Part shown: piece after piece, positions 10,901 through 23,361 of the stretch
Numbering within the stretch: position 1 is the first letter of the stretch
Layout of the letters: each line of letters begins with the position of its first letter
Assembly: GCA_948144175.1 (NCBI GenBank)
Contig: CANXME010002058.1
Span: 236,501-300,500, forward strand
Direction: 5' to 3'
Source: Closterium sp. NIES-65
Taxonomy: Eukaryota; Streptophyta; Zygnematophyceae; Desmidiales; Closteriaceae
Length of the DNA stretch: 64,000 nt
Made by a program: the position numbers and the translations under genes
The notes under the pieces: generated by a model
Databases searched by the model: none
What the model was told of the DNA's origin: nothing
Seen by the model: only the letters and a program-made list of their open reading frames with translations

Positions 10901-12564
10901 ACGAGTTCCAGTGTCTGGCCGCCGCTTCACCTCATCTCGCGTCTGTACTGCTCGCCCCTAAGGGAGACCCGGACCCACTAGACATCCCGACTCCGCGCTC
11001 TTACGCGGAGGCGATAGAGGGTCCCTACTCCTCTCAGTGGCAGGCAGCTATGGATGCAGAGATGGCTTCCTGAAAGTCCACAGGCACCTACGTTGACGCT
11101 GTTCCCCCTCCTGGGGCGAACATTGTCAGTGGCATGTGGATTTTCAGGGTGAAGCGGCCGCCGGGTTCTCCGCCTGTCTTCAAGGCGCGTTACGTGGCTC
11201 GTGGCTTCAGTCAGCGGCAGGGAGTTGACTACTTTCAGACCTTCTCCCCCACCCCGAAGATGACCACTCTTCGGGTACTGCTGCACGTTGCTGCTCACCA
11301 TGACTACAAGCTGCACTCTCTCGACTTCAGCACTGCTTTCTTGCAGGGCAGCCTGCACGAGGAGATCTGGTTGCGTTGCCCACCTGGCTTCACTGGGTCT
11401 TTCCCTCCTAGTACCCAGTGGAGTCTCTAGCCTCCAGTTTACGGTCTCCGCTAGGCGCCACGTGAGTGGCACGACACACTGAGGACTACGCTTGCGGCAC
11501 TTGGGTTTGCTCCTTCTACTGCCGACGCGTCGCTGTTTCTGCGCACCGACACCTCTCTGCCGCCATTCTACATCCTCGTGTACGTCGATGACTTGGTCTT
11601 TGCCACAGCTGACACTGCTGGACTCGCCTACGTGAAGTCCGAACTGGAGAAGAGACACACGTGCACTGACCTGGGTGAACTGCGCAGCTACCTTGGCTTG
11701 CAGATCACCCGGGACAGAGCACAGCGCACCATTACCCTGACTCAGTCACACATGGTGCAGCAGGTCCTTCAGCGCTTCGGCTTCACGTACTCCTCGCCTC
11801 AGGCCACTCCTCTGCCTACTCGCCACTCGCTCTCAGCTCTGCCTTCGGATGAGTCCGTAGAGTCGAGTGGCCCGTACCCAGAGCTTGTTGGCTGCCTCAT
11901 GTACCTGATGACCTGCACACGACCCGACCTTGCATACCCTCTCAGCATTCTCGCACGCTATGTTGCTCCTGGGAGACACCGACCAGAGCACATGGCTGCA
12001 GCGAAGAGGGTGTTGCGCTACTTGTGCAGTACGTCGGGCATGGGGCTAGTGCTTGGAGGGCGCAGTCCAGTGGTCCTCACTGGGCACGCGGACGCTTCTT
12101 GGGCTGACGACCAGGCTACGCAGCGGTCGTCACAGGGTTACACCTTCGGCCTTGGTTCCGGCTATGTTTCGTGGCGGGCTACTCGCTCGTCTTCTGTTCT
12201 CGGCTCCAGTTGTGAGGCTGAGATCTACGCTGGGGCTATGGCTGCTAAGGAGCTTCGCTGGCTCACCTACCTGCTGACCGACCTTGGAGAGCCGCCTCGT
12301 TCTCCTCCAGTCCTGTACGTAGACAACAAGGCCATGCTGGCCTTGTGTCGAGAGCAGCGACTGGAGCACAGGACAAAGCACATTGCTCTCCGCTACTTTC
12401 TTCCTCGTGAGCTACAGCAGCGTGGACAGCTGCGACTTGCGTACGTGGCCTCTGAGGCCAACACTGCTGATGTCTTCACCAAGGCACTTGCGCCTTGTGA
12501 TCATCAGCGTTGCTGCACGCAGCTAGGTCTTGTGCCTGTCTTGCCTCACTTGCTCACTTCTTGA
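7921..12564 (+). pseudogene. Element A pol region
   Basis: Domains in order: aspartic protease HTFTLDSGASRSFF (about 8215); GAG-pre-integrase LWHHRLGHPSLLRLRGM (about 8690); integrase with LHMDVWGPARVRG, HSDRGGEFSSGLL and QQNGIAERRIGM (about 8890-9260); a repeat linker rich in GGAEP/GGAES units (about 9760-10010) containing SPQELREWFARRW; RT with MWIFRVKRPPGSPPVFKARY, LDFSTAFLQGSLHEEIW and YVDDLVFA (about 11130-11700); RNase H with DASWADDQATQRSSQGY and SSCEAEIYAGAMAAKELRWL (about 12090-12260). The set is complete but broken. It would encode replication and integration enzymes of a cytoplasmic virus-like particle. Confidence 0.88.
9755..10010 (+). repeat. GGAEP-type repeat tract in element A linker
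   Basis: 15-bp units of the form CCTGGGGGTGCTGAG encode GGAEP/GGAES/GGTES pentapeptides, about sixteen of them. The tract lies between integrase and RT. Related tracts occur in B, C and H with different lengths and variants. Confidence 0.85.
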
Positions 12565-12776
12565 CCTTGCTTGTACCTTGACCTATATATATTCTTGCTC
12601 TTGCTTGCTTGACTCTTGTATATCTTTATATATGATCTTGCATGTGAACTGGCCTTGTGGCCCTTGAACTTGTGCTCGGAATGTGTGGTGACTTTGTGAT
12701 CCACCCTGAGCTTTGCTTTGATTTGCTTGACTGGTCTTGTGACCCCTTGTTCTCCCCCACTTTGCCTATGGGGGTG

Positions 12777-12909
12777 CGTCAGAACATTATAGCTTACTCA
12801 TTTGTGTAGGCTATAGTGGGGTATCCCATAGGGGGTACAACCCAATTAGGGTTTCATATTTGTACTCACTTCATTTCATAGTTCATTCATTCTCGTTCAC
12901 TTCTTCTCA
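12777..12909 (+). repeat. 3' LTR of element A
   Basis: It is preceded by the purine-rich CCTATGGGGGTG tract and followed by the second AGTTC target copy. It differs from the 5' LTR at about two positions. Confidence 0.92.
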
Positions 12910-15900
12910 AGTTCACCCAGGTCTGTGCACGTGTGTCTCTTCTGCAGCTCGGACTTCACGTGGGCGAGTCCAGCAATGTCAGCACTGGCAAAGACCAAGT
13001 CGTCGACGTACACGAGGATGTAGAACGGCGGCAATGAGGTGTCGGTGCGCAGAAACAGCGTTGGCTCGGCTGTAGAAGGAGCAAACCCAAGAGCCGCAAG
13101 TGTAGTCCTCACTGTGTCGTGCCACTCACGGGGCGCCTGGCGGAGACCGTAGACTGGCCGCCGAAGGCTCCACTGGATACCAGGAGGAAACGATCCAGTG
13201 AAGCCAGGTGGGCGGCGCAGCCAGATCTCCTCGTGCAGGCTGCCCTGCAGGAAAGCCGTGCTGAAGTCAAGAGAGTGAAGCTCGTAGTCGCGCTGAGCGG
13301 CTATGTGCAGCAGCACCCGAAGAGTGGTCATCTTCGGGGTGGGAGAGAAGATCTGAAAGTAGTCAACTCCCTGCCGCTGACTGAAGCCTCGAGCCACGTA
13401 ACGCGCCTTGAAGACAGGCGAAGAACCCGGCGGCCGCTTCACCCTGAAGATGTTCGCCCCAGGTGCGGAAACCTCATCAACGTAGGTGCCTGTGGACTTC
13501 AAGGAAGCCATCTCTGTGTCCATGGCCGATTGCCACTGAGAGGAGTAAGGACCCTCGTTCGCCTCAGCGTACGATCGAGGAGTGGGGATGTCTGGTGTAT
13601 CCGGGTCTCCCTCAGGGGCAATCAGCGTGGACACGAGATGGGGCAAAGCAGCAGCAAAGCACTGGAACTCCTCCTGCCTATCCTCAAGGACGTCCGTGCT
13701 AAGAGCACACTCACCCCCGACGGACGGAGGACAGACAGTCCCAGACTCAGCAACAAGACTAGCAGCGTCGTCTAAACGACAGCGAGCAGCAAAGTCAACA
13801 AGCTCAGCAACTAGGGCAGACGCAGCAGTGGACTCAAAGGAAGGGTCAGTGACGAATTACGGCCTCGGCCGCGCAGCTTCTTTAGAACCAGCAAAGACAG
13901 CACCAGTACCCCCAGCGGTAACACCAGCGCCAGCAGCACCTCCAGCTCCAACAGCGCCAACTCCAGCACCCTAAGAAGCACTAGCGCCAGCAGCAGCGCC
14001 AGCGCCAACACCCCCAGCAGCTCCAGCTCCAGCAGCACCAACTCCAGTAGGACCGTCAGCTCCAGCAGTCTCAGCAGTTCCCCCAGACGCACCAGCGCCA
14101 GTAGAAACACCAGCGCCAACACCCCCAGCAGCTCCAGCTCCAGCAGCACCAGCACCGCCAGCAGCTCCAGCAGGACCAACTCCAGTAGCCCCAGCAGCAT
14201 CCCCAGTCCCAGCAGCTCCATGACCGCCAGTACGAGCACCTCGGGGACCAGCAGCAACAGTAGTACCTCCAGCTCTAGCAGCACGTCTCCAGCGCCAGGC
14301 AAACCACTCGCACAACTCCTGTGGAGAGAGTAGCTCCCGCCTCGACGAAGCACCGCCGGCGGCCACACGAGCAGACCCAGCGCCCCTAGGCTCCACACCC
14401 TCAGGCTCCGCACCCCCAGGCTCCGCACCCCCAGGCTCAGCACCCCTAGACCCAGCACCCCCAGGCTCAGCACCCCCAGTCTCAGCACCCCCAGACTCAG
14501 CACTCCCAGACTCAGCACCCCCAGACCTGGCACCCGTAGGCTCAGCACCTCTAGCAGCACCAGAGTCAACAGCTACCTCGACAGGCTCGACTGCGTCTAC
14601 CTGAGACACACCCGACAGTGCAGGACCCTGAGGGGGGAGGGGGTCTACAAGGGGAGGACCTGGCGCAAGGAAGAGCGGCGGCGGGTGGAGGGGCGCAATG
14701 CGGTAGGGGAAGAGACGGTAGTAAGGCACCGACTCGTCAAAGGTGACGTCCTGGGAAGACAGAACGTGGCGCGAGGTGGGGTGGTAAAACTGTCACCCAG
14801 GCGCGTTAGGGGGGAAGCCAAGGAAGACGCAGGGAACAGCACGGGGGGACAACTTGTCCGTAGACAGGTCACGGACTAACGCACGATATCCCCAGACCCG
14901 AAACGCAGACGCATCGCCAACCTTCCCCGTCCACCGCAAGGTGGGGGAGGTCTCAGGCAAGGAGAACCGGGGCTGAAGGTTGAGCTGATGCGCTGCGTAT
15001 TGAACTGCAAACAGCCACAGAAAAATGGGGGCCAGCTGCATGGATCATGGACGTACGAGCGACGTCCATGACCATGCCAATGCGGCGCTCAGCAAACCCA
15101 TTTTGCTGTGGAGAGGTCGGATGCGTGAAGGTCTGACAAATGCCCTGTGCACGACTGAAGGCTCCCAGACGGGAAGAGGAAAACTCCCCGCCTCTGGCAG
15201 AGTGTAGACGCAGAACACGAAAGTCCGAGCCGAAACTCTCTCTGAGCTGGAGACGAGCCGCGCGGTTCCAGTCGATCAACACCTCAGTGACGTCACCCTT
15301 GCTGCGCAAGGGGAAGACTGTGGTGTAACGCGAGTAGTCGTCAACCACCAACAGGAAGTAACGCTCGTGCCTCTGTCCACGGACGCGGGCGGGGCCCCAC
15401 ACGTCCATGTGAAGAGTCTGCAGCGGAGCCTCTGTCGTAGGAAACTCGGAGGAGTGAGGGGCGGCGCGCTGTCGCCCCTCGATACAGGTAGGGGCAGGCC
15501 CCGGAGGTAGGGGAGGGAGAGACCGGGGAAGACCAGAGACAAGGACACGGGAGGCCATACCTCGCAGACGAGGCAGGGAGGGTTGACCAAGGGGGTGGTG
15601 CCAAAGGAGAGTCTGGTGGGACAGGAGACGACACGAGCAGGGAGCAGACTCAGGACAAGACCTGGACGCTGCAGCAAACACCTGACTCGACGCAGCTACC
15701 TGGCCAGACGCAGCAGTCGGAGGAGACTTAGTAGTAAGTGTGTACAGGCTTAACCTTGGCCGACGGGTGAACGTGGCCAAGTGTCAGCCTATCCGAGCAC
15801 ACGTACAGTGGGTCACCCGCTGACTCGCAGGAGTGAACTGGTCAATCCCCCTATCATGTAGATCAGCTCCACTCACCAAGTTCGTAGAGAACGAGGGGAG

Positions 15901-16167
15901 GTAGAGACTTGACAGGGTGCCAGAGGGGGCTGCCGAGAACGGTAAGACAGTGGATAAGCTAGCAAGGACAGGACCCCCAGACGGCTCCGCCAGGGAGACC
16001 GCAACCGGCCGACTAAGCGGCGTAAGCATGGTGCGGTCTCGAAAGAAGGAGCAGGAAGCACCCGAGTCAAGGGTGAAGGTGTGTAAGGCCTGAGCCGACG
16101 TGGTACCTGAGAGGGCAGACTCACTAGCACCTGGGGTAGTAGACGCACTAGCACCTAGAGCAGCAGC
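12910..16167 (-). pseudogene. Element B pol, central segment
   Basis: Between the insertions of A and C, the minus strand shows RT (about 13640-12910: IFRVKRPPGSSPVFKARYV, LDFSTAFLQGSLHEEIW, YVDDLVFA), a repeat linker with GGAEPGGAE-type and GAAGAGAAGG tracts plus SPQELCEWFAWRW (about 14730-13850), integrase (HMDVWGPARVRG, QQNGFAERRIGM, about 15420-14950), and protease HTFTLDSGASCSFF (about 16080). Broken several times. Confidence 0.85.
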
Positions 16168-16292
16168 TGTCAAACATTATATCTATGTTTTAGTTGTTTA
16201 GGCTACAGTGGGTTAGCCTATAGGGGGTACACATTTCTTGGGTTTCCTACTTGTACTCATTTCACTACTAGTTCATTCATTCTTGTTCAACA
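16168..16292 (+). repeat. 5' LTR of element C
   Basis: 125 bp, TGTCAAACATTATATC...TTGTTCAACA. It is followed by PBS TGGTATAGAGCAGG, a GGTCCTTCCTAGGACC hairpin, a T-run and AGGGCCCACCAC. Confidence 0.92.
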
Positions 16293-16374
16293 TGGTATAG
16301 AGCAGGTCCTTCCTAGGACCGATTTTTTTTTTAGGGCCCACCACTACCTACCTACCTACCTTCGCCCTAGTGCG

Positions 16375-16760
16375 CCTCGACTTTCACGCCCCTAGAGGCC
16401 CCGTCGGCCCTGCGCTCTCGTACCTAGAGGCCGCGATCGGCCCCACGCTCGTCCTTAGAGGCCCCGAATCGGCCCCGCGCTTACCCCTAGAGGCCCCTGA
16501 TCGGCCCCGCGCTCCCTTTTAGAGGCCCACGTCGGCCCCGCGCTCCTCCCTATCGGCCCCGATCGGCCCCGCGCATGCCCTTACGGGCCCCGAACGGCCC
16601 CGCGCTCGTCCCTAACGGCCCCGCTCGGCCTCACGCTCGTCCCTAACGGCCCCGATAGGCCCCGCGCTCGCTCTTGAAGGCCCAAGTCGGCCCCGCGCTC
16701 GTCCCTAACGGCCCCACCTGCCCCCGCGCTCGCCTCTAGAGGCTCGATCGGCCCCACCCA
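16375..16760 (+). repeat. GC-rich leader repeats of element C
   Basis: About 30-bp units of the form GAGGCCCCGATCGGCCCCGCGCTC, roughly a dozen degenerate copies. They differ in sequence from the leader units of A, B and D but sit in the same place between PBS and gag. Confidence 0.75.
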
Positions 16761-16912
16761 GAACGAGCTGCCAACCCGAGCCGCCCTTACCGAGTCGCGC
16801 CGCCCGAACCGAGCCGCGCCGCCCTACCTGTACCGAGCCGAGCCGCCCTACCTGTCCCTGGGGTGCTCCTACTGTTTTTCCTACTACTGCTACCATTAGT
16901 GTTCCTAGTGCT

Positions 16913-17991
16913 ATGGCTAGCCCGCCAGTGCTAGCTTTTGATGCTGAGGGCCGCCCAGTGAAGTTCGAAACCTGGCTTGATGACCTACACCTCTTCCTAC
17001 AGCTCACTGCCAAGGAAGACATCTCACTGTACGATCACGCCCTAGGCCACGCCACTGCTCCTGCTGCTACTGCTGACAGCACTGCCCGCTCACAGTGGCA
17101 GACTCGTGACGCCCATGCTCGCTTCGCTATTCGCAACTCTCTGCCGATAGATGAGCGAGAGCACTTTGGGCAGCACAAGACTGCGCAGGCACTGTACACT
17201 GCTGACGTTGCCCGCTACTCCTCACCGCCCTCTGTCGCACTAGGCCATCTCTCTCTTCCCTACCTGTTCCCCGACTTAGCTTCTTTCCACACAGTCGCTG
17301 ACCTCATTACCCACCTCCGCACTAGTGAGGCTCGCTTCCGCGCCGCTATGCCTGACGAGTTCCTTGCCACGAACCCACCCCCGCTCTGGCTTACTCTCTA
17401 CCACCTAGTCACGCGCCTCCCTGACACTCTGCGCTCAGTCAGGGACCACTTCCTAGCTCGGTGCCCCACTGAGCTCACCATTGCCCTCCTCGAGAAGGAA
17501 CTCCTTGCAGCTGAGGCTAGCATAGTCGCTGTAGGTGCCTCTCGTGGTGACCCCCGTACCCCGTTCTTTGAGAGGTGTTCTCCCTCCCCCCTTCTTCCCT
17601 CTGTCGCCTCTGCTTCTACTGTCGACCTCCTTGGTGGTGAGAAGGTCGGGACTGCGTCTGCCTCGAGCGGGCGCCGCAGCGGCAAGGGCAAGGGGGGCAA
17701 AGGCGGTGGTGGTGACAGCGGGGGTGGCGGTGGTGGGGGAGGTGGTGGTGGCGGGGGTGGTGGCGAGGGCGGGGGAGGTGGCAGCGGTGGGGGGGGTAGC
17801 GGCAGCGGCGTGGGAGGTGGCCGGGGCGGAGGAGGTGGTGGGGGTGGCGGTGGACGAGGCGGCGGCCGGGGTTGGGGTGGTCGAGGAGGTGGTGGCGGCG
17901 GTGGTGGTCGTGGAGGCACTGGCGGTGGCCAGGGCCAGCAGCACACTCCGTCACCCCAGGAGGTCCGTGAGTGGTACTCTCAGCACGGCGG

Positions 17992-18028
<37 letters not shown>

Positions 18029-18125
18029 GGCCTTAGCTGCACGTACGTCATTCGCACTGGTGACCGCACTGGCCAGCCGTGTGGGGGACCGCACGCCACA
18101 CAGCGTTGCTTCGCTCGTCTGAACG
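16913..18125 (+). pseudogene. Element C gag region
   Basis: It starts MASPPVLAFDAEGRPVKFET. Capsid-like blocks are HKTAQALYTADVARYSSP and LPYLFPDLASFHTVADLITHL. A long Gly-rich tract (about 17690-17930) and a pure G run (about 17996-18027) follow. Near the end are SPQEVREWYSQ and the spaced C/C/H/C motif (CTYVIRT...QRC). The frame runs on directly into protease, so Gag and Pol look fused. Confidence 0.82.
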
Positions 18126-21100
18126 AGGCTTGGCGTGTTCAGTTCACTCAGGCCACTGAGCTGCCTCACTGGATTGATCTCCTGAAGAAGGGGATTGATA
18201 TCTATGCTCTAGACTTTGATGCTATTCTCACTGCCATGTATGTGATGTCTACTAGTGGAGAGGGTGCTGAGTACCTGAGTGTCCCGCCCGACCCGGGCAT
18301 TAGGACTGGTGTGTCTGCCGCTTCAGGTACTTGCGTGTCTCCTGCCCCAGGTGCTGGTGAGGCTGCTGCTCTAGGTGCTTGTACGTCTGGCCCCCCTAGT
18401 ACTGTGTCGACTGCAGCACTGCACACCTTCACGCTGGACTCAGGTGCTTCTCGCTATTTCTTTCGTGACCGCACTGCCCTTGAGCCACTTGCTCGGCCAG
18501 TAGCTGTCTCCCTCGCTGACCCCTCTAGGGGTCCGGTCATTGCGACCTCCTCCACTGTCCTTCCCTGTCCTGCGGTCCCGTCGAGCACACTGTCAGGTCT
18601 CCACCTCCCCTCGTTCTCTACGAACTTGGTGGCAGGGTGTGCACTCCAGGATGGGGGTGTTCACCAGTTCACCCCTGCCTACGAGCGTGTCACACACTGC
18701 ACGTGTGCTCGTACAGGCCGCCACCTGGCTACCTTCACCCGGCAGCCGGGGTTGGACCTGTACACACTGACTACTGCCTCCCCTCAGGTCGCTGCGTCTG
18801 CGTCCGCGTCAGGTCAGCTGTCTGCCCCCTACTCGTGTCGCTCTCTAGCGCACGAGACTGTCCTCTGGCACCACCGACTTGGCCACCCGTCTGTGCAGCG
18901 CCTTCGTGCCATGCTCTCCCGGTACCTTGTCTCTGGTCTTCCGAGGGTCCTCCCTCCCCTCCCACCCTCGCCCGCTCCTCCCTGCCTTCCCTGTGTCGAG
19001 GGGCGGCAGCGCGCCGCTCCTCACTCCTCCTCGTTTCCCCCGACGACTGCTCCCTTGCAGACGCTCCACATGGACGTGTGGGGCCCAGCCCGCGTCCGTG
19101 GTTAGGGTCAGGAGAGGTACTTCCTGATAGTTGTTGACGACTACTCGCGCTACACCACGGTCTTCCCCTTGCGCACCAAGGGTGAGGTCCCTGATGTCTT
19201 GATCCCTTGGATCCGCAGAGCTCGTCTCCAGCTCAGCGAGCGTTTCCGCTCGGACTTTCCTGTCCTGCGCTTGCACTCTGACAGAGGTGGTGAGTTCTCC
19301 TCCGACCTCTTGGCAGCCTACTGTGCTGAGCACGGCATTGAGCAGTCGTTCACGCTTCCGGCCTCTCCTCAGCAGAATGGGGTTGCGGAGCGCCGAATTG
19401 GCCTGGTCATGGAGGTCGCTCGTACCTCCTTGATCCATGCGGCTGCCCCCCACTTTCTGTGGCCGTTTACGGTCCCGTACGCTGCGCATCAGCTCAACCT
19501 CTGGCCCCGTGTCTCCTTGCCGGAGACCTCGCCCACACTGCTATGGTCGGGGGAGGTTGGCGATGCGTTGCGTTTCCGGGTCTGGGGATCTCGAGCTTTT
19601 GTCCGCGATACGTCTGCGGACAAGCTCTCCTCTCGTGCTGTTCCCTGCGTCTTCCTCGGCTTTGTTCTGGACGCGCCTGGTTGGCAGTTTTACCACGCCA
19701 CCTCGCGCCGGGTCTTGCCCTCTCAGGACGTCACTTTTGACGAGTCTGTCCCCTACTACCGCCTCTTCCCCTACCGCACTGCCCCGCTTCCCCCCCCCCC
19801 GCCTCTCTTCCTCGCGCCAGGTGCTGCTGTCGTAGACCCCCTCCCCCCTCAGGGTGCCGCTTCCCCAGGTGTGTCTCAGGTAGACCCGGTTGAGCCTGTT
19901 GAGGTTGCTGTCGACTCTTGTCCTACTGGGGGTGCTGAGCCTGGGGGTGCGGAGCCTGGGGGTGCTGAGCCTGGGGGTGCGGACACTGGGGGTGCTGAGC
20001 CTAGGGGTGCGGAGACTGGGGGTGCTGAGCCTGGGGGTGCAGAGACTGGGGGTGCTGAGCCTGGGGGTGCTGAGCCTGGGGGTGCGGGACCTGGGGGTTC
20101 TGCCTCTGGAGGTGCTGGGCCTGCGGGTCCTACACCTGGACGAGGCCTCTCCTCGGAGCAGTTGCGTGAGTGGTACTTACAGTACTGCAGCCTCCGGAGA
20201 GGTACCTCTGGGGCCAGACGCACTACAGGGACTGGTGCTGGTACTTCTCCTCCTAGCCGGGAGCTCCCCTCCCGTGAGCGGATCCGTGAGTGGTACGAGC
20301 GGCGCCGCACACTTCGGAGTGGCGCGCCTCGTCTCACAGACCCAGCTGCTGCTGGTGCTACGGACCCGGGCGTTGGAGCTACTGCTGGTGCTGAGGACCC
20401 AGGCGTTGGAGCTGCTGCTGGTGCTAAGGACCCGGGCACTTGTGCTGCGGCTGGTGCTGAGGACCCGGGCGTTGGAGCTACTACTGGTGCTGCGGACCCG
20501 AGCGTTGGAGCTGCTGCTGGTGCTGAGGACCCGGGCGTTGGAGCTGCTACTGGTACTGCGGACCCGGGCGCTGGTGCTGCGGCTGGTGCTGAGGACCCGG
20601 GCGTTGGAGCTGCTACTGGTACTGCAGACCTGGGCGTTGGAGCTGCTGCTGGTGTTGCGGACCCGGGTGCTGGTTCTGTGGAGTCGTGCGTTGGAGCTGC
20701 TGCTGGTACTGGTACTGCCGCTGGGGCTGCTGGTGCTGTCCCTGCTGTGTCTGGAGTCGCCGCGCAGCCTCGGCCGTACTTCGTACCGCTCCTTCAGCAG
20801 GTTCTTGGTCTCTCGCCTCCTCCTAGTCCTCCTCCCTTAGCGTGTCCACAGCCTGTCCCGTCACAGTTACAGTTGCAGACGGCCTCCCCACTACCTGCTC
20901 CTTCTCCCTACGCTGGCCCTACTGGAGGCCTTACTTAGCATCGTGAGCCTACGTCTCGCCCTGCGTCTCCTGTCCGTCCTGCTAGCGCTAGTGGTCGTGG
21001 TTCGCGTCAGCGTCCTCCTCCTGTCCCTGGCACGCACCGGATGTCTCTTCGTCTGTCCACTGCTCCTCTGCGTGCCTCTTTACCTTCTCCTCCTGCTTCT

Positions 21101-23026
21101 TCTCTTCCTGCTCTTGCCGACCCGGAGTCGGACTCTCTTCGTGCTGCCAGTCCTACTGTCACGCGTCTCCTTGCTACTGTCGTCATTGACCCTTCCTTTG
21201 AGTCCACTGCTGCGTCTGCCCTAGTTGCTGAGCTTGTCGACTTTGCTGCTCGCTGTCGCCTAGAGTACGCTGCTAGCCTCGTCGCTGAGTCTGAGTATGT
21301 CTGTCCTCCGTCCGTCGGGGGTGAGTGTGCCCTTGGCACGGACGTCCTTAAGGACAGGCAGGAGGAGTTTCAGTGCTTGGCCGCTGTTTCACCTCATCTC
21401 GTGTCCGTACTGCTTACCCCTGAGGGAGACCCGGATGCACTTGACATCCCGACTCCGCACTCTTACGCGGAGGCGATAGAGGGTCCCTACTCTTCTCAGT
21501 GGCAGGCAGCTATGGATGCAGAGATGGCTTCCTGGAAGTCCACAGGCACCTACGTTGACGCTGTCCCCCTTCCTGGGGCGAACATCGTCAGTGGCATGTG
21601 GATTTTCAGGGTGAAGCGGCCGCCGGGTTCTCCGCCTGTCTTCAAGGCGCGCTACGTGGCTCGTGGCTTCAGTCAGCGGCAGGGAGTTGACTACTTTGAG
21701 ACCTTCTCTCCCACCCCGAAGATGACCACTCTTCGGATGCTGCTGCACATAGCCGCTCAGTGCGACTACGAGCTTCACTCTCTTGAATTCAGCACAGCTT
21801 TCCTGCAGGGCAGCCTGCACGAGGAGATCTGGCTGCGCCGCCCACCTGGCTTCACTGGGTCGTTTCCTCCTGGTACCCAGTGGAGCCTCCGCCGGCCAGT
21901 CTACGGTCTCCGTCAGGCGCCCCGTGAGTGGCACGACACAGTGAGGACTACACTTGCGGCTCTTGGGTTTGCTCCTTCTACAGCCGACCCGTCGCTGTTT
22001 CTGCGCACAGACACCTCTTTGCCGCCGTTCTACATCCTCGTGTACGTCGACGACTTGGTCTTTGCCACAGCTGACACTGCTGGACTCGCCCACGTGAAGT
22101 CCGAGCTGCAGAAGAGACACACGTGCACAGACGTGGGTGAACTGCGCAGCTACCTTGGCTTGCAGATCACCCGGGACAGAGCACGCCGCACCATCACCCT
22201 GACTCAGTCACACATGGTGCAGCAGGTCCTTCAGCGCTTCGGCTTCACGTACTCCTCGCCTCAGGCCACTCCTCTGTCTACTCGCCACTCGCTCTCAGCT
22301 CTGCCTTCGGATGAGTCCGTAGAGTCGACTGGCCCGTACCCAGAGCTTGTTGGTTGCCTCATGTACCTGATGACCTGCACACGACCTGACCTTGCATACC
22401 CTCTTAGCATTCTTGCACGCTATGTTGCTCCTGGGAGACACCGACCAGAGCACATGGCTGCAGCGAAGAGGGTGTTGCGCTACTTGTGCAGTACGTCGGG
22501 CATGGGGCTAGTGCTTGGAGGGCGGAGTCCAGTGGTCCTCACTGGACACGCAGACGCTTCTTGGGCTGACGACCAGGCTACGCAGCGGTCGTCACAGGTT
22601 TACACCTTCAGCCTTGGTTCCGGCTCTGTTTCGTGGCGGGCTACTCGCTCGTCTTCTGTTCTCGGCTCCAGTTGTGAGGCTGAGATCTATGCAGGGGCCA
22701 TGGCTGCTCAGGAGCTTTGCTGGCTCACCTACCTGCTGACCGACCTTGGAGAGCCGCCTCGTTCTCCTCCAGTCCTGTACGTAGACAACAAGGCCATGCT
22801 GGCCTTGTGTCGAGAGCGGAGACTGGAGCACAGAACAAAGCACATTGCTCTCCGTTACTTTCTTGCTCGTGAGCTACAGCAGCGTGGTCAGTTGCGACTT
22901 GCGTACGTGGCCTCTGAGGCCAACACTGCTGATGTCTTCACCAAGGCACTTCCGCCTTGTGATCATCAGCGCTTCTGTACCCAGCTTGGTCTTGTGCCTG
23001 CCTTGCCTCACTTGCTCTCCTCTTGA
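18126..23026 (+). pseudogene. Element C pol region
   Basis: Protease LHTFTLDSGASRYFF (about 18420), pre-integrase LWHHRLGHPSVQRLRAM (about 18865), integrase LHMDVWGPARVRG...HSDRGGEFSSDLL...QQNGVAERRIGL (about 19060-19410), a GGAEP-type tract (about 19930-20110), then LREWYLQYCSLRR and RIREWYERRR modules and an AEDPGVGAAAG-type tract (about 20340-20700). RT (MWIFRVKRPPGSPPVFKARY, YVDDLVFA) and RNase H (SSCEAEIYAGAMAAQEL) follow, ending near CDHQRFCTQLGLVP. About two breaks. Closely related to element A at protein level. Confidence 0.88.
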
Positions 23027-23236
23027 CTCTCTTTGTACTGCTACATATATATTGCTGCTCTTGCTTGTCTAGGCTTATATATATATGTGTACTCCTGCAT
23101 GTGAACTGGCCTTGTGGCCTTGAACTTGTGCTCGGAATGTGTGTTGACTTTGTGATCCACCCTGAGCTTGCTTTGCTTTGCTATACTTGACTGGTCTTGT
23201 GACCCCTAGCTCTCCCCCACTTCGCCTATGGGGGTG

Positions 23237-23361
23237 TGTCAAACATTATATCTATGTTTTAGTTGTTTAGGCTACAGTGGGTTAGCCTATAGGGGGTACA
23301 CATTTCTAGGGTTTCCTACTTGTACTCATTTCACTGCTAGTTCATTCATTCTTGTTCAACA
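23237..23361 (+). repeat. 3' LTR of element C
   Basis: It is preceded by the polypurine CCTATGGGGGTG and followed by TSD copy GCAGC at 23362-23366. About two differences from the 5' LTR. Confidence 0.92.

Larger units (their letters stand above)
5525..12909 (+). mobile_element. Ty1/copia element A, both LTRs present
   Basis: 7.4-kb copia element with matching LTRs (5525-5657 and 12777-12909, about 2 differences in 133) and TSD AGTTC (5520-5524 and 12910-12914). Removing it and one TSD copy restores continuity of the minus-strand RT of B. Parts: PBS 5658-5671, leader 5672-6660, gag 6661-7920, protease, integrase and RT/RNase H 7921-12564, 3' non-coding 12565-12776. Full set of domains, about three breaks. 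Low LTR divergence suggests a fairly young insertion. Confidence 0.93.
16168..23361 (+). mobile_element. Ty1/copia element C, both LTRs present
   Basis: 7.2-kb copia element with LTRs 16168-16292 and 23237-23361 (about 2 differences in 125) and TSD GCAGC (16163-16167 and 23362-23366). It sits inside element B. Parts: PBS 16293-16306, leader about 16340-16910, gag 16913 to about 18125, protease to integrase about 18420-19560, repeat linker about 19930-20720, RT and RNase H about 21480-23026, 3' non-coding with TA-rich runs 23027-23236. It is the most nearly whole element of the window, with about two breaks. Confidence 0.93.
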
